A stretch of DNA of 9,107 bases from the NCBI GenBank assembly GCA_028820215.1, contig JAPPKD010000086.1, positions 1 to 9,107 of the forward strand. The letters run 5' to 3'. The stretch is from Spirochaetaceae bacterium. Its GTDB lineage: Bacteria; Spirochaetota; Spirochaetia; SZUA-6; Bin103. Positions within the stretch are counted from its first letter, which is position 1. Each line of letters starts with the position of its first letter. This document shows positions 6,307 through 9,107 of this stretch, piece by piece. The notes under the pieces are model-generated. The model saw only the letters and a list, made by a program, of their open reading frames with translations. It ran no database searches and was not told the DNA's origin. A program made the translations under genes and the position numbers.

Positions 6307-8310
6307 GTGGGTAGGATAGAGCATGTCATCGTAGCCGTTCAAGACGACTTCATCGAGAAGCAGACCCGGTCTCGCCCCATAGCCGCTCTCGCCGAGTTGA
6401 TCTGGAACAGCCTTGACGGCGGGGCTTGTCGAGTTACCGTTGAGTACGAAGACAATGACCTAGGCGGGCTCTCGAAGATTGCGGTACATGACGACGGAGC
6501 CGGGTTTTCACGGGCAGAGGCGCCAACCCTCTTCGGTAATCTTGGCGGCTCGTGGAAGCGACACACGCGACACACTAGAACCAAGAATCGCTTGGTACAC
6601 GGGCAGGAGGGACGTGGTCGTTACAAAGCGTTTGCTCTTGGGCAGTCCGTCGAGTGGAAGGTTTGCTATCTCCACGACGATGGAGAGCCGAGGGCATTCG
6701 AAATCAGGATTCTGGATTCCAATCTAAAAGACGTAGCGATTACCGACGAACGGCGTGAAGTCGGCCGCAAGACTGGTGTCATTGTCGAAATAGCTGATAC
6801 GAAGAAGAATGCGCGAGCACTGTTTTCCGACGAACGAGTCCAGGAGCTTGCCGAAATGTTCGCCCTCTACCTGATCGGCTACAAGAACGTAACTGTTCAG
6901 ATTGGAGAGCAGTCACTACGCCCCGAGGCAACGATCTCACATGAAACCACCTTCACGTTACCGCCGATCGAGTGCGAAGACGGGACGGAGTATCCTGTTG
7001 AGCTCCACCTTATTGAGTGGCAATCAGAAGGATTGCGGACGCTCTACCTTTGCTCAGCGGACGGCTTCCCTATCGATCGAGTAGATACTCGGTTCCATGT
7101 GCCGGGGTTTTCGTTTTCGGCATACATTAAGTCGAAGTACGTCGATCTTCTCCATAACGATGGCCAGCTTTCACTTGCGGGATTGACGCCCACTCTGAAG
7201 ATTTCGGTTGAACTTGCCAGGACAACTATCAAGGAGCACTTCAGAGCACGGGCGTCTCATCAGGCCTGTCGAATCGTCGAAGCTTGGAAACGCGACAAAG
7301 TATATCCCTTCATAGGCGAGCCGGCATCTCCGGTCGAGAAAGCTGAACGCCAAGTATTTGACATTGTCGCGGTGAGCGTTCAAGATTATTCGCCAGATCT
7401 AGCAACAATAACACCCAAAACACAGCAACTGCACCTTCGGATGCTTCGACATGCAATCGAACGAGGTCCAAATGATCTCCAGGCAATATTGCAAGAAGTG
7501 CTCGATCTTCCAGCACGCAAACAGAAGGAACTTGCGGACCTACTCCAAGAGACCACGTTGTCAGCCATAATCACGGCTGCCAAGACGGTCGCAGACCGGT
7601 TGAAGTTCATATCGGGGCTTGAGAATATCATATTCGAGAAGCAGACGAAGGAGCGCCTCAAGGAGCGGTCGCAACTCCACAAGATTATTGCGGAGAGCAC
7701 TTGGATTTTCGGCGAGCAATACAATCTGTGGGTCAGCGACAGAAGTCTCAGGAAAGTACTAGAGAAGCATAAATCGATTCTGGATCCGGAAATCGCAATC
7801 GACGATCCGATCAGCGTTAGCGGGAAGAAGCGTGCGATTGTAGACTTGATGCTCTCGCGCAGCACGCGACGTCACCGTTCTAACGACATCGAGAACCTTG
7901 TCGTCGAGTTAAAGGCTCCAAGAGTCAGCATCGGCGAAAAGGAGATCGCACAGGCAAAGCGATATGCGATCGCCGTTACGAAGGACGAGCGCTTTCACAC
8001 CGTGAAGGGTGTCCGGTGGCACTTCTGGATCGTATCGAACAACTACACCGATTATGCCCGCCACGATATCGACGGCGGACCGGATCCGGACCGGCGACTC
8101 ATCTTTCGCAAAGGCGAGGTGTCGGTTGGGATCAAGACGTGGGCGGAGTTGATTGAAGAGAATCGGGCGAGATTGCAGTTCTTTCAAGAACACCTCCAAC
8201 ACTCGGCCGACGACAGTACCGCAGTCCGATTCCTAAGGGAGCGGCACCGGGATTACTTGGAAGGGGTCGCAATAGACGAGGACATCAATCCAACGGACGC
8301 CCTCGTATAG
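6307..8310 (+). CDS. GHKL ATPase with C-terminal PD-(D/E)XK nuclease-like (Shedu/DUF4263-like) domain
   Basis: This is a 667-residue cytoplasmic protein with no signal peptide or membrane helix. The N-terminal ATPase shows the GHKL boxes: ELIWNSLD (Glu30, Asn34, Asp37), DDGAGF (Asp62, Gly64, Gly66), the LGGSWK turn, then HGQEGRGRYKAFALG (98-112) as the ATP lid and TGVIVEI (156-162). It resembles the MutL/Hsp90-like ATPase fold more than histidine kinases, and no kinase phospho-acceptor domain is seen. Residues 370-460 are mostly helical. The C-terminus has WIFGEQY (466-472), Asp513 in VDLML, then VVELK (Glu534, Lys536) and QAKRY (Gln549, Tyr553). That is a D...ExK...QxxxY arrangement of PD-(D/E)XK nucleases and recalls the Shedu DUF4263 domain. 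GTG is the only workable start, with a weak GAGCGG before it. The likely role is ATP-controlled nucleic-acid cleavage, perhaps in phage defence; that role is inferred. Codon use differs from the left genes. Confidence 0.75.
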   Translation: MGRIEHVIVAVQDDFIEKQTRSRPIAALAELIWNSLDGGACRVTVEYEDNDLGGLSKIAVHDDGAGFSRAEAPTLFGNLGGSWKRHTRHTRTKNRLVHGQEGRGRYKAFALGQSVEWKVCYLHDDGEPRAFEIRILDSNLKDVAITDERREVGRKTGVIVEIADTKKNARALFSDERVQELAEMFALYLIGYKNVTVQIGEQSLRPEATISHETTFTLPPIECEDGTEYPVELHLIEWQSEGLRTLYLCSADGFPIDRVDTRFHVPGFSFSAYIKSKYVDLLHNDGQLSLAGLTPTLKISVELARTTIKEHFRARASHQACRIVEAWKRDKVYPFIGEPASPVEKAERQVFDIVAVSVQDYSPDLATITPKTQQLHLRMLRHAIERGPNDLQAILQEVLDLPARKQKELADLLQETTLSAIITAAKTVADRLKFISGLENIIFEKQTKERLKERSQLHKIIAESTWIFGEQYNLWVSDRSLRKVLEKHKSILDPEIAIDDPISVSGKKRAIVDLMLSRSTRRHRSNDIENLVVELKAPRVSIGEKEIAQAKRYAIAVTKDERFHTVKGVRWHFWIVSNNYTDYARHDIDGGPDPDRRLIFRKGEVSVGIKTWAELIEENRARLQFFQEHLQHSADDSTAVRFLRERHRDYLEGVAIDEDINPTDALV

Positions 8311-8389
8311 AGGTATTCCACGTAGAGCAATTGTTCCTAATAGAGTGGATTCGAGAGCCGGACTTTACTCCGACGCGAGAGTGCTGCAG

Positions 8390-8405
8390 GTGACTATTGT
8401 GTCAC
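8390..8405. terminator. Hairpin between the two convergent right-hand genes
   Basis: GTGAC (8390-8394) and GTCAC (8401-8405) pair around a 6-base loop, and the stem extends with one bulge into GCAG/TGC. It sits 80 bases after the stop of the ATPase-nuclease gene, within the 213-base spacer before the end of the DUF3883 gene. There is no T-run on either side, so it is at best a weak or factor-dependent terminator. A 12-base perfect palindrome, TTCGACGTCGAA, lies further along at 8476-8487. Confidence 0.25.
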
Positions 8406-8523
8406 TGCTGGTGCGCCGGTGCAACATAACGAATCGAATCTTGGCGAATCTCTCAACCCCGCCACATACCCGTCATTCGACGTCGAAGATTCACGGCCAC
8501 AGATTGATCCGATGCAGTCGAGG

Positions 8524-8976
8524 TCACTTCACCAAATCTCGCCAGTCGGGGTGTCTGTACGAGATTGATCTCACTCTTCCGGCGGGATTCCTGATCCGCA
8601 GAATCGCGGGTACAGCTTTACCGTCCTTGTTCTGTGCGCCTATATTCTCGACAATATAGAGCCAATAAGAATCGCCACACTCACGTGCCTTTTCGAATTC
8701 CGCAATGGTCATCGTTACGCGCTTGAACTCACGGCTCAGACTCTTTATCTCGCACCATTGAGTCACTCCGGTATCGCTATCGGTTCGATACAGGTCGAAC
8801 CCTGGATTATTTCTTCTGGTTGGACGGCGCCAGTTCTTGTCTCTCTCTTCATTTTGGACAAACCTAATAGCCCTTTCCTCAATCAACATGTTTCGATCAT
8901 AATCGGGACTAGCCTCGGGTGCCGTCTGAAACTCCAACAACAAAGATCTTATTTCGTTTATGACTTCGGGCGACAC
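8524..8976 (-). CDS. DUF3883 (NO VEIN C-terminal-like) nuclease-fold protein
   Basis: The protein is 150 residues long from a GTG start, preceded at 5 bases by GAAGAG. The conserved core matches DUF3883: EERAIRFVQ (33-41), then NNPGFDLYR with Asp61, then WCEIKSL with Glu76 and Lys78, then VTMTIAEFEKA (87-97), then SYWLYIVEN (103-111) and a closing ILRIRNPAGRV. The GFD...ExK spacing is that of the PD-(D/E)XK-like fold to which this domain is assigned. DUF3883 usually sits at the C-terminus of larger proteins, often after a GHKL ATPase (plant NO VEIN) or a helicase. Here it stands nearly alone, facing a separate GHKL ATPase gene. The reading frame continues 28 codons upstream of the GTG (to 9060) with protein-like sequence, so the N-terminus is uncertain. 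Catalytic activity is not proven for most family members. Confidence 0.7.
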   Translation of the reverse strand: MSPEVINEIRSLLLEFQTAPEASPDYDRNMLIEERAIRFVQNEERDKNWRRPTRRNNPGFDLYRTDSDTGVTQWCEIKSLSREFKRVTMTIAEFEKARECGDSYWLYIVENIGAQNKDGKAVPAILRIRNPAGRVRSISYRHPDWRDLVK

Positions 8977-9029
8977 TTGGACTCTTCGCAGTCGCCTAAT
9001 TGCCTCGAGTCCGAATTCTGTTGCTCGCC

Positions 9030-9107
9030 CTAACGTTGTCTTTTCGGTGGCTTTAGCTGCCTAACCCGGCGGAACTGCGGATTCTGTGCAAACTTTGGTC
9101 GTAACTG
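9030..9107 (-). CDS. C-terminal end of an unidentified gene (partial)
   Basis: A minus-strand frame enters from the right edge and ends at a TAG at 9030-9032. Its last 25 residues, QLRPKFAQNPQFRRVRQLKP and then PKRQR, are strongly basic. It would lie 53 bases upstream of the DUF3883 start and read in the same direction, so the two could share a transcript. A different frame over the same bases is also open down to the DUF3883 gene, so this piece could instead be the front of that protein after a frameshift. No family can be named. Confidence 0.35.
   Translation of the reverse strand, partial: QLRPKFAQNPQFRRVRQLKPPKRQR

Overview
The window joins two regions of different character. Bases 1 to about 5,880 are very GC-rich, with codons ending mostly in G or C. 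They hold the last codons of a dipeptide/oligopeptide-type ABC permease, a large permease fused to an FG-GAP/UnbV domain, an RCC1-repeat lipoprotein, and a broken second ABC permease. From about 5,900 to the right edge the sequence is clearly less GC-rich and uses mixed codons. It holds a GHKL ATPase with a C-terminal PD-(D/E)XK-type nuclease domain and, convergent to it, a DUF3883 gene. The GC-rich half suggests an uncultured, high-GC environmental bacterium. Secreted beta-propeller proteins and oligopeptide ABC paralogues of this kind are common in marine or sponge-associated metagenome bins, including spirochaete-like ones, but I cannot fix the phylum from sequence alone.

Layout: the ABC permease end (1-42, +) is followed by an imperfect inverted repeat (52-103). 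The permease-UnbV gene (317-3799, +) follows. It converges on the RCC1 lipoprotein gene (4023-5273, -) across a spacer that holds a duplicated copy of the 3' end of the permease-UnbV gene. The truncated, frameshifted ABC permease (5322-5880, +) diverges from the RCC1 gene. A gene-poor stretch (5881-6306) marks the change in composition. The GHKL/nuclease gene (6307-8310, +) and the DUF3883 gene (8524-8976, -) face each other across 213 bases. The tail of one more minus-strand gene seems to enter from the right edge (9030-9107).

The left genes are exported or membrane proteins: a transporter with a propeller-like extracytoplasmic domain, a seven-bladed surface propeller and a peptide-uptake remnant. 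I see no sign that they form one pathway. The right block is the best candidate for an undescribed system. It has a GHKL ATPase-nuclease and a second small nuclease-fold protein in a compositional island next to a broken housekeeping-type gene, which is typical of acquired defence loci. The defence role is inference.
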